From Paraburkholderia xenovorans LB400 (GTDB lineage Bacteria; Pseudomonadota; Gammaproteobacteria; Burkholderiales; Burkholderiaceae): a stretch of 64,000 nucleotides of DNA. Position numbers and translations under genes: made by a program. This document shows, one piece after another, positions 8,977-18,383 of the stretch; position 1 is the first letter of the stretch, and every line of letters starts with the position of its first letter. The stretch covers positions 4,712,001 through 4,776,000 of the forward strand of contig NC_007951.1 of assembly GCF_000013645.1 (NCBI RefSeq). Reading direction: 5' to 3'. The notes below the pieces were generated by a model that saw only the letters and a list, made by a program, of their open reading frames with translations, did not search any database and had not been told where the DNA came from.

Positions 8977-9537
8977 TCAAGCTTCCAGGGCGGCGAGGCT
9001 CTCGCGGGCGCGGGCGTCGGCGAATTTCTTTGTCTTACCGGCGCGCGAGGGCGGCTGGCACAGTCCGCAGACGAACGCGTGCTGGGGATCGTGCGCATGC
9101 GCGACAAAATGTCCTCCGCAACGGCAGCAGGCGGTCATTTGCAGCATCCCGGAGTCGAAAAAGCGCACCAGCGTCCAGGCGCGCGTGAGACTGAGCACGG
9201 GCTCGTCGTCGTGCAACTGGACATGTTCCAGATAGAGGCGATAGCTCTTCACGATCGACTGGATCGTCAGGCAACCGCCGTGGCCGGCCATGAAACGGTA
9301 GATGTTGTAGAACAGCGACGAGTGAAAGTTCGGCTGCCAGGTCATGAACCAGTCAGTCGAAAACGGCAGCATGCCCTTGGGTGGCGACACCCCTTTCAGT
9401 TCCTTGTACAGCTTGATGAGCCGGTCGCGCGACAGGCTGGTTTCAGCCTCCAGCAACTGCAAACGCGCGCCAAGTTCGATCAGTTCGATGGCCAGGGTGA
9501 TCTCCCTGACTTCGAGCACAACACTTTTATAGGCCAT
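8977..9537 (-). CDS. flhC: Flagellar master regulator subunit FlhC
   Basis: FlhC forms the FlhD4C2 complex that activates class 2 flagellar promoters. The 186-residue protein shows the FlhC fold start (REITLAIELIELGARLQLLEAETSLSRDRLIKLY) and the four-cysteine zinc site CCRCGGHF ... FVCGLCQPP near residues 138-162. It starts at ATG 9537, 51 bases downstream of flhD, in the usual flhDC order. Confidence 0.96.
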   Translation of the reverse strand: MAYKSVVLEVREITLAIELIELGARLQLLEAETSLSRDRLIKLYKELKGVSPPKGMLPFSTDWFMTWQPNFHSSLFYNIYRFMAGHGGCLTIQSIVKSYRLYLEHVQLHDDEPVLSLTRAWTLVRFFDSGMLQMTACCRCGGHFVAHAHDPQHAFVCGLCQPPSRAGKTKKFADARARESLAALEA

Positions 9538-9588
9538 CCGTTAGCGTTTCCCCTGTCCTGATTGCCTGGCTTTGGTTACAACGTGCCA

Positions 9589-9909
9589 TCAGCCGAGTTG
9601 CTCGACTGGCTGGCTTGCCATCAGGATCGCGGAATGCGCCTGTGCCACGGCGCCGGATTTGCCCTTGTCCGCCAGAGCGGACAGCACGGCATGGTCGTCG
9701 AAACGGAAACGGCACAACACCTGATTGGACGCTGCCAGCTTGACGGTCTGCGCCAACGACAGATTGGCGAGCACATCGGCTAACTGGTCCGAAATCCCCA
9801 TGCGAAACATGCCCATCGGCTTGTCTTCGCGCAGCAGTCGCTGTGCGAGCAGGAGATAAGACAGGTTAACTTCTCTGATCTCATTGAGCATATCGCTTGT
9901 CGCGCTCAT
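9589..9909 (-). CDS. flhD: Flagellar master regulator subunit FlhD
   Basis: FlhD is the partner of FlhC in the flagellar master activator. The 106-residue protein contains the conserved LNEIREVNLSYLLLAQRLLREDK helix. The start is ATG 9909 (MSATSDMLNE) with a strong GGGGGA site directly upstream; longer in-frame starts would read through that site. The length matches FlhD proteins. Confidence 0.95.
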   Translation of the reverse strand: MSATSDMLNEIREVNLSYLLLAQRLLREDKPMGMFRMGISDQLADVLANLSLAQTVKLAASNQVLCRFRFDDHAVLSALADKGKSGAVAQAHSAILMASQPVEQLG

Positions 9910-10623
9910 GATTCCCCCGGGGTGTATCTGGCTGGTCAGGCCGTTGCGGAAACGTTTGCTCGGACGCGCGCGCTTAAACCGCACGAATCGGCTCGTTTCT
10001 GGTCTTGCGAGCATTGTGTCGAAAGGGGGCACGGACGAAAATCGGACAGACACCCAGCCTCGTTGACGGATTAATCCGTCATTCGTGTAGGAATTTTTCC
10101 TACAAGCATGGGCTGGAGCGGGGGCCAAACGGAAACGGCTGAAGCGCAATCTGGAAGTCTATGCGCCCTGAATATTACCGATAATGAGGCGGGAGGTCGG
10201 CCGAAGAGTGAGTCTGAAGAACTCGAACTTCGCACCGTTATAGCGGTGAGAAAGAATTATAAGACGTTTTCACTTCTGCGTAACGCGCGCCCTGTAGGGA
10301 ACACGCTCTGACGTCCGGGTCTGCGGCTTGCTAATGGATTGTGCTGCGTTCGAATAAAATGGACAGTTTTCGCGCCCTGGGTATCGGGATCGCCTTCCAG
10401 ATGACCTGTAACGCTGCATGTTTCGCGCTGTAACAACATTAAGCGTTTGAAAAATAACTCGAATTCGCCCGGCCGATCCCGATAATGAAGCTAAGGGATT
10501 ACCCGATGCAGGTTCGGAGCACCCCCGGGCGGCGGCTTACCGCGCCCAACCGTCCGTCAGGCATTCGCTCCTCGCTCGACTCGAGCGCCGCTGTGCGATG
10601 CCGTTCAGTTCAGGAGAAAACGC
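9910..10623. promoter_or_regulatory. flhDC control region (714 bases, no gene)
   Basis: This is a divergent intergenic region between flhD (minus) and a glycosyltransferase gene (plus). It holds a perfect inverted repeat at 10086-10104, TGTAGGAA-TTT-TTCCTACA, 177 bases upstream of the flhD start. The core resembles sites of NarL-family response regulators: RcsB boxes are of the form TAGGA/TCCTA and BvgA heptads read TTTCCTA. Such regulators control flhDC in other proteobacteria. I see no convincing coding sequence here. The AGGAG site of the plus-strand gene is at its right edge. Confidence 0.6.
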
Positions 10624-11688
10624 ATGCGAATCGCACAAATTGCGCCGTTGTATGAAGCTGTCCCGCCGAAACTCTACGGTGGCACCGAACGTGTCGTATC
10701 GTATCTGACCGAAGCGTTGGTCGATCTCGGCCACGACGTCACGCTGTTCGCGAGCGGCGATTCGGCCACCTCCGCGAACCTCGACGCCTGCTGGCCACGT
10801 GCGCTGCGCCTCGACCCAACGATCCGCGACGCGCTGGCGCCGCACGTCCTGATGATGGAGAAGGTGCGCAAGGTCGCGCATGAGTTCGACGTGCTGCACT
10901 TTCACCTCGACTACATGCCGTTCCCGCTTTTCAGCACGATGGACACGCCGTTCGTGACGACGCTGCACGGTCGGCTCGACCTGCCGGAACTGCAACCGGT
11001 GTTCGACGCGTTCTCCGATGTTCCCGTCGTCTCGATTTCCGATTCGCAGCGTGCGCCGCTGCCGCAGGCGAACTGGCTCAACACGATTTACCACGGCCTG
11101 CCGGAGCAGCTATTGACGCCGCAAACGCACAGGAAGCCGGAATACCTGGCGTTCCTCGGCCGTATCTGTCCGGAGAAGCGCGTCGATACAGCCATCAAGA
11201 TCGCTGCACAAAGCGGTCTGCCGCTGAAGATCGCCGCCAAGGTGGACAAGGTCGACCAGGAATACTTCAAGCGCGAGATCGAGCCGCTGCTGTCGCAGGC
11301 GCATGTGGAATTCGTCGGCGAGATCAATGAGGCGCAGAAGCCCGAATTTCTTTCGGGCGCCAAGGCGCTGCTGTTCCCGATCGACTGGTCGGAGCCGTTT
11401 GGCCTCGTGATGATCGAGTCGATGGCTTGCGGCACGCCGGTGATCGCATTCAACCGCGGTTCGGTACCGGAAGTGATCGACCACGGCGTGACGGGTTACA
11501 TCGTCGAGGACGTGCAAGGCGCAGTCGCCGCGCTACAGCGCCTGGACGAACTGTCGCGCACCGAAATCCGTGCCCAGTTCGAACGCCGCTTCAGCTCGAA
11601 GACTATGGCGCAGAATTATGTGGACGGCTACTCGACGCTGATCGAAGCTACGCGCCGGCCGGTACTGCGCCAGGTGGCGGTGGGCTAA
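10624..11688 (+). CDS. Glycosyltransferase family 4 protein
   Basis: This is a 354-residue GT-B-fold retaining glycosyltransferase of the GT4 type. The N-terminal domain starts MRIAQIAPLYEAVPPKLYGGTERVV. The C-terminal domain has AFLGRICPEKRVD and the E-x7-E motif as EPFGLVMIESMACGTPVIA, which binds the sugar nucleotide. There is no membrane segment, so it should act in the cytoplasm. The donor and acceptor are not predictable. An AGGAG site lies 8 bases before the ATG, and the gene stands alone, ending before a terminator. Confidence 0.88.
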   Translation: MRIAQIAPLYEAVPPKLYGGTERVVSYLTEALVDLGHDVTLFASGDSATSANLDACWPRALRLDPTIRDALAPHVLMMEKVRKVAHEFDVLHFHLDYMPFPLFSTMDTPFVTTLHGRLDLPELQPVFDAFSDVPVVSISDSQRAPLPQANWLNTIYHGLPEQLLTPQTHRKPEYLAFLGRICPEKRVDTAIKIAAQSGLPLKIAAKVDKVDQEYFKREIEPLLSQAHVEFVGEINEAQKPEFLSGAKALLFPIDWSEPFGLVMIESMACGTPVIAFNRGSVPEVIDHGVTGYIVEDVQGAVAALQRLDELSRTEIRAQFERRFSSKTMAQNYVDGYSTLIEATRRPVLRQVAVG

Positions 11689-11868
11689 AAAACGTTGCAT
11701 CCGGATGTTGCATTCGAGCGACGGTGGCAAATTTTCGGCCAGTCGCTTGAACACCGGAAGCCACAGCGCGCAGTATTTCCGATTCGCAGGTCGCCAGCCA
11801 GTCGTTGCTTCGTGTGAATCGTTTGCGCGAACGGTAAATTCAGGTTATCCCGCTTCTTGTCGAAAAAG

Positions 11869-11893
11869 GCCGCCCCTCAAAGGCGGCTTTTTT
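11869..11893 (+). terminator. Rho-independent terminator
   Basis: A GCCGCC/GGCGGC stem with a 7-base loop is followed by six T. A run of A on the left side lets it also work for the opposite strand. The stretch 11689-12004 between the glycosyltransferase and H-NS genes holds only this element. Confidence 0.85.
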
Positions 11894-12004
11894 AATACAG
11901 GTATGGATGCGCTTCCATAGAAGATTGGCACTCGGCAAATAAAGACCGAGTGCCAATAAACCTTCAGTTGGCTTTCGTGACGACCGGCAATCGCCTCAAG
12001 CGCC

Positions 12005-12307
12005 TCAAGCCGCGCCAATCAGAAAGCGCTCGCGATTCTTGCCGACGATCCACTTGGGCGGTTTGCCGCGCCCGCTCCATGTATTTCCCGATTTGGGGTC
12101 CTGGTATTTCGCCGGCAGCGGCGCCTTCTTGGGCGGGCGCCCGCGCTTGGCGGCGACGGCAAAGCCGAGGTCCTGAGCCGTCAGACCGTATTCAGCGATC
12201 TTCTGGCGGATGTCAGCGATCACGTTGTCGATTTCCGTACGCCGCGCTTCTTCTGCTTGTGCCTGCAATTTGGCGATCTGTGCCTTGAGGTCTGCATATT
12301 GAGACAT
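12005..12307 (-). CDS. H-NS family nucleoid protein (BpH3 type)
   Basis: This is a 100-residue H-NS-family protein that binds AT-rich DNA and silences genes. The N-terminal half is a coiled-coil oligomerisation region (ADLKAQIAKLQAQAEEAR). The C-terminal half holds the DNA-binding motif: a GRPPK arginine/proline hook and YQDPKSGNTWSGRGKPPKWI, the H-NS core signature. The gene is monocistronic with an unusually AT-rich upstream region (12308-12596), which holds no gene and fits H-NS autoregulation. Confidence 0.93.
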   Translation of the reverse strand: MSQYADLKAQIAKLQAQAEEARRTEIDNVIADIRQKIAEYGLTAQDLGFAVAAKRGRPPKKAPLPAKYQDPKSGNTWSGRGKPPKWIVGKNRERFLIGAA

Positions 12308-12596
12308 TCCGGTTCTCCCCTTTTCTAGAACTCATTCGCTCGCAGACTAACTGTAATTATAAAAATTCGCAATGGACAACAATACCGATTTAGCAAGATA
12401 TCCTCAGATAATTATTAACACGGATGAATTGTTAAACAACCTCTTTATCTCGCAATAATAGGTAAACCCGACACGGCATTGACAATTCTTGACAGCGGAT
12501 TTGGCGACCTTTCCCTAGAATTGCGCGCTGAAGGCATGGCGTCCTGACTTAGCCGTGCGTGCTAGCGGAAGCATCATCTTTTTAGGATTACCAATC

Positions 12597-13337
12597 ATGC
12601 AGTTGTCAAAACGCCTTGCCGCCGAGTTGTTCGGCACCTTCTGGCTCGTCCTCGGGGGCTGCGGCAGCGCCGTCCTCGCCGCCAGTTTCGACGGGCCGGT
12701 CCACGGTCTGGGCATCGGGTTCGTGGGCGTAGCGCTCGCCTTCGGCCTGACTGTCCTGACAATGGCTTATGCGATCGGCCATATTTCCGGCTGCCATCTG
12801 AATCCCGCGGTGAGCGTCGGCCTGACCGTCGCCGGCCGCTTCCCGGCGCGCGATCTGCTGCCGTACATCGTCGCGCAGGTGATCGGCGCGGTGCTCGGTG
12901 CATTCGTGCTGTCGCTCATCGCAACGGGCAAGCCGGGCTTCGACCTCGTTGCCAGCGGTTTCGCGAGCAATGGCTACGGCGAACGCTCGCCGGGTCATTA
13001 CTCGCTCGCCGCGGCATTCATTTGCGAAGTGGTGATGACCGGCTTCTTCCTCTTCGTCATTCTCGGCGCGACCGACAAGCGCGCGCCGGCCGGCTTTGCA
13101 CCGATCGCCATCGGCCTGTGCCTCACGCTGATTCACCTGATCTCGATCCCGGTGACCAACACGTCGGTCAACCCGGCACGTTCCACGGGCCCGGCACTAT
13201 TCGTCGGCGGCGCGGCGGTGGATCAGTTGTGGCTGTTCTGGCTTGCACCGATTCTCGGCGCAGTGATCGCGGGCGTGCTGTATCCGGCCCTCGCCGAAAG
13301 CCGCGACAGCAATTCACAGAAGCTGGCGCTCGACTAA
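12597..13337 (+). CDS. aqpZ: Aquaporin Z, water channel
   Basis: This is a 246-residue inner-membrane water channel of the MIP family with six membrane segments and two NPA half-helices, HLNPAVS (Asn69) and SVNPARS (Asn192). The Arg after the second NPA and the IHLISIPVTNTSVNPAR context match water-selective AqpZ rather than glycerol facilitators. The start is ATG 12597 (MQLSKRLAAELFGTFWLV). A strong hairpin terminator follows. Confidence 0.95.
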   Translation: MQLSKRLAAELFGTFWLVLGGCGSAVLAASFDGPVHGLGIGFVGVALAFGLTVLTMAYAIGHISGCHLNPAVSVGLTVAGRFPARDLLPYIVAQVIGAVLGAFVLSLIATGKPGFDLVASGFASNGYGERSPGHYSLAAAFICEVVMTGFFLFVILGATDKRAPAGFAPIAIGLCLTLIHLISIPVTNTSVNPARSTGPALFVGGAAVDQLWLFWLAPILGAVIAGVLYPALAESRDSNSQKLALD

Positions 13338-13356
13338 TAACGAGCGCGGGCATTCG

Positions 13357-13385
13357 GAACGGGCGCTACGGCGCCCGTTCTGTTT
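13357..13385 (+). terminator. Terminator after aqpZ
   Basis: GAACGGGCGC pairs with GCGCCCGTTC (10 bp) around a 4-base loop and is followed by a short T-rich tail (TGTTTG). Confidence 0.75.
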
Positions 13386-13556
13386 GTGCCGGAGCGAGTG
13401 CGTCGGACACGTTTTGATAACGGCTACATTTGGCCGGCGAAATAACGCCCGCCCGCAATGGCCGCCGCCGGGCAGCGCGGTATCGCCGTGCCAACGGCGC
13501 GCTCAAGCACCGCTGCTAGAATCGTGCGACCTCCCAAGCTCGCACAGGTGTCACCT

Positions 13557-14252
13557 ATGAAGCGTTTCCGCGGATTTCTGCATGGCGTCGCACTCTCCAT
13601 CGGCGGCCTGTGCGCGGGTCTGTCGGCGCTACCTGCCGCGCATGCGGCTGGCACCGAGGTCGAAACGCTCGTGTTCGTGCGGCACGGCGAGAAACCGGCC
13701 CAAGGCTACGGCCAGCTCAACTGCCAGGGGCTCAACCGCGCTCTGGCCTTGCCGGCGGTAATTGCTGCCAAGTTCGGCAAGCCGGACGCGATCTATGCAC
13801 CCGATCCCGGCCAGCAGAAAGACGACAGCGGCAAGCCCTATTACTACATCCGGCCACTTGCGACCATCGAACCGACCGCCATCCAGTTCCAGATGCCGGT
13901 GCAAACGCCCTATGGTTTCGCTCAGATCGATCAACTCGGCAGCGCACTCGTCAATCCGGCCAATCGCAACAAGCTGATCGTCGTGGCCTGGGAGCACAAG
14001 CTGATCGTGAAACTGTTGCGGCAGATGCTGAGCGCGCATGGCGGCAATGCAGCCGATGTACCGAAGTGGGAGAGCGACGATTTCGACAGTATCTATATTG
14101 TTCGCCTCAACTGGGAAAACGGTACCGCGCGCGCCAGCTTCAAACATGACCGGCAGGGACTGGACGGACGCGCAACCGATTGCCCTTGCGCGGCGCTGCC
14201 GGGTGCATCGTCGGCGGCTGCGGCGGCATCTTCCGGGAATGCGGCAGATTAA
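13557..14252 (+). CDS. Secreted histidine phosphatase superfamily protein
   Basis: This is a 231-residue protein with a signal peptide (MKRFRGFLHGVALSIGGL ... AHA, cleavage near residue 30). It is followed by the RHG phosphatase motif LVFVRHGEKP with His43. The second catalytic His is probably in VVAWEHKLI. The sequence is a short-branch member, so the substrate is unknown. ATG 13557 is supported by AGGTG 7 bases upstream. The C-terminus is Ala/Ser-rich. The gene stands alone and is probably periplasmic. Confidence 0.85.
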   Translation: MKRFRGFLHGVALSIGGLCAGLSALPAAHAAGTEVETLVFVRHGEKPAQGYGQLNCQGLNRALALPAVIAAKFGKPDAIYAPDPGQQKDDSGKPYYYIRPLATIEPTAIQFQMPVQTPYGFAQIDQLGSALVNPANRNKLIVVAWEHKLIVKLLRQMLSAHGGNAADVPKWESDDFDSIYIVRLNWENGTARASFKHDRQGLDGRATDCPCAALPGASSAAAAASSGNAAD

Positions 14253-14538
14253 TCCGGCAATACAGATGTAAGCCGCAATTACGCTCGCCGCCGGCTGATT
14301 GGAATAAAGCATGGCGCCTAGAGGGCTTCGGAGCGGCTCAAGTGGCCGCGCATCCTTGCACAGCCTGGCTTTGAGAGGGCAGCGGCTCGCACGGGACGCA
14401 CCCGGATGCCGCCGCCCGCGCCTTTCAATTCCCGCGACGATGCTTGCAGTCCGTAACATCTCGTCGCAGCACCCACCGGCCGGAATGCGTAGATTGGTCT
14501 TGTGCGACACACATACGTCGCCTCACAGGAGAACAAAC

Positions 14539-14841
14539 ATGAAACGCATCGTCACTCACTTGCTGGTTGCCGCAGGACTCGCAGCGGGCGCATGCGGTGT
14601 CGCGCAAGCGCATACGGATCTGAACATCGGTTTGTCGCTCGGCGCACCGGTTTATGCCCGACCGGCTCCGGTCTATGCCGCGCCGCAGCCGGTGTACTAC
14701 GGCAATGGCGGCTGGGGCCGCGGTTACGACCACGGTGACTACTACCGTGGCGACCATCGGCATGATCGCGGCTGGAATCACAATGATCGTGGCTGGGGTC
14801 ACGATGATCGCGGCGAGCGCCGTGGCGGATGGCACGGCTGA
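14539..14841 (+). CDS. Small secreted His/Gly/Asp/Arg-rich protein
   Basis: This is a 100-residue protein with a clear signal peptide (cleavage after VAQA, near residue 24) and an AGGAG site before ATG 14539. The mature part begins with a PVYARPAPVYAAPQPVYY segment. It ends in repeated HDRGW/HNDRGW/HDDRGE units rich in His, Asp, Gly and Arg. This composition could bind metal ions, but no domain is recognised and no function is assigned. The preceding 14253-14538 holds no gene. Confidence 0.7.
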   Translation: MKRIVTHLLVAAGLAAGACGVAQAHTDLNIGLSLGAPVYARPAPVYAAPQPVYYGNGGWGRGYDHGDYYRGDHRHDRGWNHNDRGWGHDDRGERRGGWHG

Positions 14842-14955
14842 TCGTCCTGATGCGGCCGGCGGCGGCCAATGAGGTGTCTTGCCGCTGCCGCTCAACCGGC
14901 GATCTGCCACACGGTCGATAGCAACCGGAAACCCGGAAAGGCTCGCACGAAAAAT

Positions 14956-14985
14956 GGCCCGCGTTCATGAAAACGGACGCGGGCC
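14956..14985. terminator. Bidirectional terminator between convergent genes
   Basis: GGCCCGCGT pairs with ACGCGGGCC around a 12-base loop. T-rich tails lie on both strands (five T on the minus strand after the stem). Confidence 0.82.
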
Positions 14986-14999
14986 GTTTCCATTTTCCG

Positions 15000-15821
15000 T
15001 CAGGACATCAATTCGTCGTCGAGCGAGAAAAGCTTGCGCAGATGGTGCGCAACGCCCGCTTCGAAGTTGTTGCCAATGCGCGGCACGTTCGGCAGACGTG
15101 TCATGAGATCGGGATTGGCGTTGTTCATCATGAACGGATGTCCAGCCGTCTCCAGCAGATCGATATCGTTCATGTTGTCGCCGAACGCCACGCAGTGCGA
15201 GGCATCGACGCCGACGCGCTCAAGCACGATCTGCAACGCCCGTCCCTTCGATACATTCGCCGTCATCACTTCCAGGCAGTCCGGCAGCGAATAGGTCACG
15301 TAAAGCGCGTCGCCGAATTGGCGTGCGAGATTCGCCGCGACCTGCGCGAGATCGGCCGGCTCGCCAATATAGAGCGCCTTCGCGATGTCGGCACCGTCAT
15401 GTTTCGGCAGATCGGTCACCTCATAGGTGAACCCGGAGTCCTGGTGAAACTTCAGCAGATCCGGCGCGTCGCGGTCGATCAGCCAGGCCTGATCGGCGAA
15501 CAGGTTGACGATCACACGGCCATGCGCGCCGGCAATTTCCGGCTGCACCAGCCGTTGCACGATGGCAGGAGGCAGATCGTCGGCGTGGATCACCGTGTTG
15601 TCCGGCGCGTGGATGCGCGCGCCATTCGACGTGATCAGATACGGGCTGATGCCCAGCACGTCGCGGATGCCGGCGACGTCGCAATAATGGCGGCCCGTAG
15701 CAATCACGAAGTGCAGGCCGTCGCTCTCGAGTTTGCGCACGGTGGCGACCGTGAATGGGTCCACCTGGTGATCGGCATTGAGCAGCGTACCGTCGAGGTC
15801 CGTGGCGATAACTTTGTACAT
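15000..15821 (-). CDS. Cof-type HAD-family sugar phosphatase
   Basis: This is a 273-residue HAD hydrolase of the Cof/YidA class. Motif I is IATDLDGTLL (nucleophile Asp8), the cap domain is of the C2 type, and the C-terminal motif IV is FGDNMNDIDLLETAG. Relatives dephosphorylate sugar phosphates or cofactors such as pyridoxal phosphate; the substrate here is open. It starts 120 bases downstream of a glucosamine-kinase-like gene on the same strand, so a link to amino-sugar metabolism is possible but unproven. Confidence 0.9.
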   Translation of the reverse strand: MYKVIATDLDGTLLNADHQVDPFTVATVRKLESDGLHFVIATGRHYCDVAGIRDVLGISPYLITSNGARIHAPDNTVIHADDLPPAIVQRLVQPEIAGAHGRVIVNLFADQAWLIDRDAPDLLKFHQDSGFTYEVTDLPKHDGADIAKALYIGEPADLAQVAANLARQFGDALYVTYSLPDCLEVMTANVSKGRALQIVLERVGVDASHCVAFGDNMNDIDLLETAGHPFMMNNANPDLMTRLPNVPRIGNNFEAGVAHHLRKLFSLDDELMS

Positions 15822-15940
15822 AGTGTGAGCAGTCGGGCAACATCGAAGCGAGCATTTTACCGGCGTCGGCCGGGTTCACTGGAAACGCACCAGCCATTTC
15901 CTGCAATTCTCAGCCGGGAGCGCGCCACGACGTGCCGTTA

Positions 15941-16822
15941 TCAGCCGCCGAGACGAACCGCCTCGCGCTGCGCCAGTTGCAATCCACCGTGTGCCGAGTC
16001 GGCCAGCGGCTCGCGCAACCGCGCCTGATAGATGTGCGGCACGTACTCGCGCAACGGCGCGCCGAGCCCGCCGCACAGCGCAATCGGCAAGCTCGCCGAA
16101 GGGTCCAGCGCGGCGATCATCTTGCCCACTTCGGCACCGGCCTCGCCGAGCAAACGCGCCGCGAACGGATGCGAGCGGTGGGCGATGACGATCGGCGCAA
16201 GTCTCGCATAAGCGGTCTGATTGGCTTCGCAAAGCCAGACGACGAGGCTGTCACGGTCATGTGCGCCGGTATGGGCGAGCAGCGCTTGCGCGAGATCGTC
16301 GTTGGCGCCGCGCCCGTCGAGTGCATGTTGCGCATGCACGATGGCCCGCAGCCCGAGCCACGCGCCGCTCGCTTCGTCGCCCGACGGATAGCCGTAGCCG
16401 CTGACCATACGGCATTCGCCGTCGCCATCCAGTACGGCCGCCACGCTGCCGGTGCCAAGCGCGACGATCACGCCAGGCGCGCCAGCGTGCGCGCCCAGCA
16501 AGGTGGTATAGGCGTCGCTTTCCACGGCGAGCCCGGCTAGCGCGGGTGCCTGGGTGCGAAACGCTGTCAACCAGTCGCGATTATTGACGCCGGCGAGTCC
16601 GCAGCCGAGCACGCAGCGCGACCAGTCGAGCGCCACGCCGGCGCGTGCGAATGCTTCGCCGCAGCCGGCCGCAATGGCCTGCCACGCACGTTCGACACCG
16701 AGCCCCAAACCCGAGGGCCCGCTTGCCGCCTGCGCCAGTTCACGGCCCTGTGCGTCGCCGAGCACGACGCGCGTGCCGCTGCCGCCGCCGTCGATGCCGA
16801 TCAGAAAGAAGTCTTTGTTCAT
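15941..16822 (-). CDS. BadF/BadG-type ATPase, N-acetylglucosamine or glucosamine kinase-like
   Basis: This is a 293-residue ASKHA-fold kinase. The phosphate-1 motif IGIDGGGSGTRVVLGD lies at the N-terminus, ALGTGS and SGYGYPSGDEASGAWLG in the middle, and the ALCGGLGAPL motif near the C-terminus. Bacterial members phosphorylate glucosamine or N-acetylglucosamine (GspK) or are ATPase activators. The single-domain length fits the sugar kinases. It lies upstream of the Cof phosphatase on the same strand. Confidence 0.85.
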   Translation of the reverse strand: MNKDFFLIGIDGGGSGTRVVLGDAQGRELAQAASGPSGLGLGVERAWQAIAAGCGEAFARAGVALDWSRCVLGCGLAGVNNRDWLTAFRTQAPALAGLAVESDAYTTLLGAHAGAPGVIVALGTGSVAAVLDGDGECRMVSGYGYPSGDEASGAWLGLRAIVHAQHALDGRGANDDLAQALLAHTGAHDRDSLVVWLCEANQTAYARLAPIVIAHRSHPFAARLLGEAGAEVGKMIAALDPSASLPIALCGGLGAPLREYVPHIYQARLREPLADSAHGGLQLAQREAVRLGG

Positions 16823-16962
16823 GGAATCGAATGAGTTCCGTGGATGAATAACGCGTAGCGTGGCAGGTCAGTTTCAATCCGGCAATCGGCCGAACGGCTA
16901 ACTTGCAGTACACATGGCTTCGGCTATGCTGGCGGGCGACATCACAACGCAGGAGCGCGACA

Positions 16963-17559
16963 GTGACACAGCGATGCAACTGGGTATCGAGCGAAGCGCT
17001 CGCACACTACCACGACACCGAATGGGGCGTGCCCTCGCGCGACGACCAGCATCTGTTCGAGATGCTGGTGCTGGAAGGCGCTCAGGCGGGTTTGTCGTGG
17101 TCGACGATTCTCAACAAACGGGCCGGCTATCGGCGCGCTTTCGCCGACTTCGATATCGACAAGGTTGCGCGCTTCACGCCGAAACACGTTGATGCGCTGG
17201 TGAAGGACGAAAGTATCGTGCGCCATCGCGGCAAGATCGAAGCGGCCATTACCAACGCTCGCGCAGTCCAGCAGATTCAGGCCGAGCACGGCTCGCTTGC
17301 CAATTTCGTCTGGTCGTTCGTCGATCAGACGCCGATCCAGAACGATTGGACTTCGTACAAGCAGGCTCCTGCGTCGACCGACATTTCGGACGCGCTCAGC
17401 AAGGGGCTGAAACGCTATGGTTGCAAGTTCGTCGGCTCGACCATCTGCTACGCGTTCATGCAGGCAGTGGGCATGGTCAACGACCACGAGGCGAGCTGCG
17501 CGTGCCGCGCACGATGCGCGGCGCTTGGCAAGAAAGGACGTAATCGTAAAGCGGGCTGA
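16963..17559 (+). CDS. tag: DNA-3-methyladenine glycosylase I
   Basis: Tag removes 3-methyladenine from alkylated DNA. The 198-residue protein has the family signature RCNWV ... YHDTEWGVPSRDDQHLFEMLVLEGAQAGLSW. The C-terminal zinc-binding segment FMQAVGMVNDHEASCACR is also present. The start is GTG 16963 (translated MTQRCNW), which has an AGGAG site 7 bases upstream; the longer open frame upstream lacks conservation. The length is that of Tag proteins. Confidence 0.94.
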   Translation: MTQRCNWVSSEALAHYHDTEWGVPSRDDQHLFEMLVLEGAQAGLSWSTILNKRAGYRRAFADFDIDKVARFTPKHVDALVKDESIVRHRGKIEAAITNARAVQQIQAEHGSLANFVWSFVDQTPIQNDWTSYKQAPASTDISDALSKGLKRYGCKFVGSTICYAFMQAVGMVNDHEASCACRARCAALGKKGRNRKAG

Positions 17560-17755
17560 AGCAGCGGCGGCCGCGCTTATCGCGGTTATTGCGGCGGCTG
17601 CCCGGTGGGCAACTTCATCAGGCCTCGCGACTACATAACCGCGATTGAGATATTCCGGTGCGCTACTTGGGCAAAACGGCTGCCGCGATGCCGGCATATA
17701 TGAGCGTCGGCGTGTCCACCCTGAAAAAAGCAAAGACGTGCACAAAAAGCAAAAC

Positions 17756-17788
17756 GGCGATGTGGCTTCTTTCGAAGCTCACACCGCC
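17756..17788 (-). terminator. Terminator of rpsU
   Basis: On the minus strand a GGCGGTGTG(A)GCTTC / GAAGCCACATCGCC stem with a small loop is followed by TTTT. It lies 26 bases after the rpsU stop. Confidence 0.7.
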
Positions 17789-17813
17789 ATTCGGCCGTGC
17801 GGAAAAAGCGTGC

Positions 17814-18026
17814 TTAGTGCAGCTTCTTCGGCAGCATCTGGCTGCGCAGGCGCTTGTGCAGGCGCTTCACAGCAGCAGCCTTCTTGCGCTTACGTGCCGT
17901 GGTCGGCTTTTCGTACGATTGGCGCTCACGCAGTTCAGCGATCAGGCCATTCTTTTCGATTGCGCGACGAAAGCGGCGAATCGCCACTTCGAACGGCTCG
18001 TTTTCTTTCAGAAGAATCGTCGTCAT
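17814..18026 (-). CDS. rpsU: 30S ribosomal protein bS21
   Basis: This is a 70-residue, strongly basic small-subunit protein. It starts MTTILLKENEPFEVAIRRFRR and has the AEKN-type core EKNGLIAELRERQSYEKPTTARKRKKAA. The length and sequence are typical. It is transcribed alone, with its own terminator. The upstream stretch 18027-18383 holds no gene and should carry its promoter. Confidence 0.97.
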   Translation of the reverse strand: MTTILLKENEPFEVAIRRFRRAIEKNGLIAELRERQSYEKPTTARKRKKAAAVKRLHKRLRSQMLPKKLH

Positions 18027-18383
18027 GTAATTCCTAACTCAATCACTTGATAGGGGTAAATTGCGTGGCGGCATACCGCTCACGCGCCGGCCCTCCGGTC
18101 GTTCCAATTCATGGCCAGTAACAGGCAAACGCGGGTAGAACCCAGCCAAACCACGATTGAAACGAGAGGCAAAGCGGCCACGGAGGCCGGAAAAGAGAGG
18201 TGGGGAGTTCACCGCGCAACGCGGACAGACATGATGCAAAAGCCGCGTCTGCTGCCGTTTCGCCGACCTTTCATCAACGGAAAAGCGTTGACGAAACAGG
18301 CAAAGATCTCAATTCACTCCCGATGATATCAGGAAACTCTCCATCCTACCAGGGGTTTAGCGATTGCGCCAGGCCGTTTGCGC

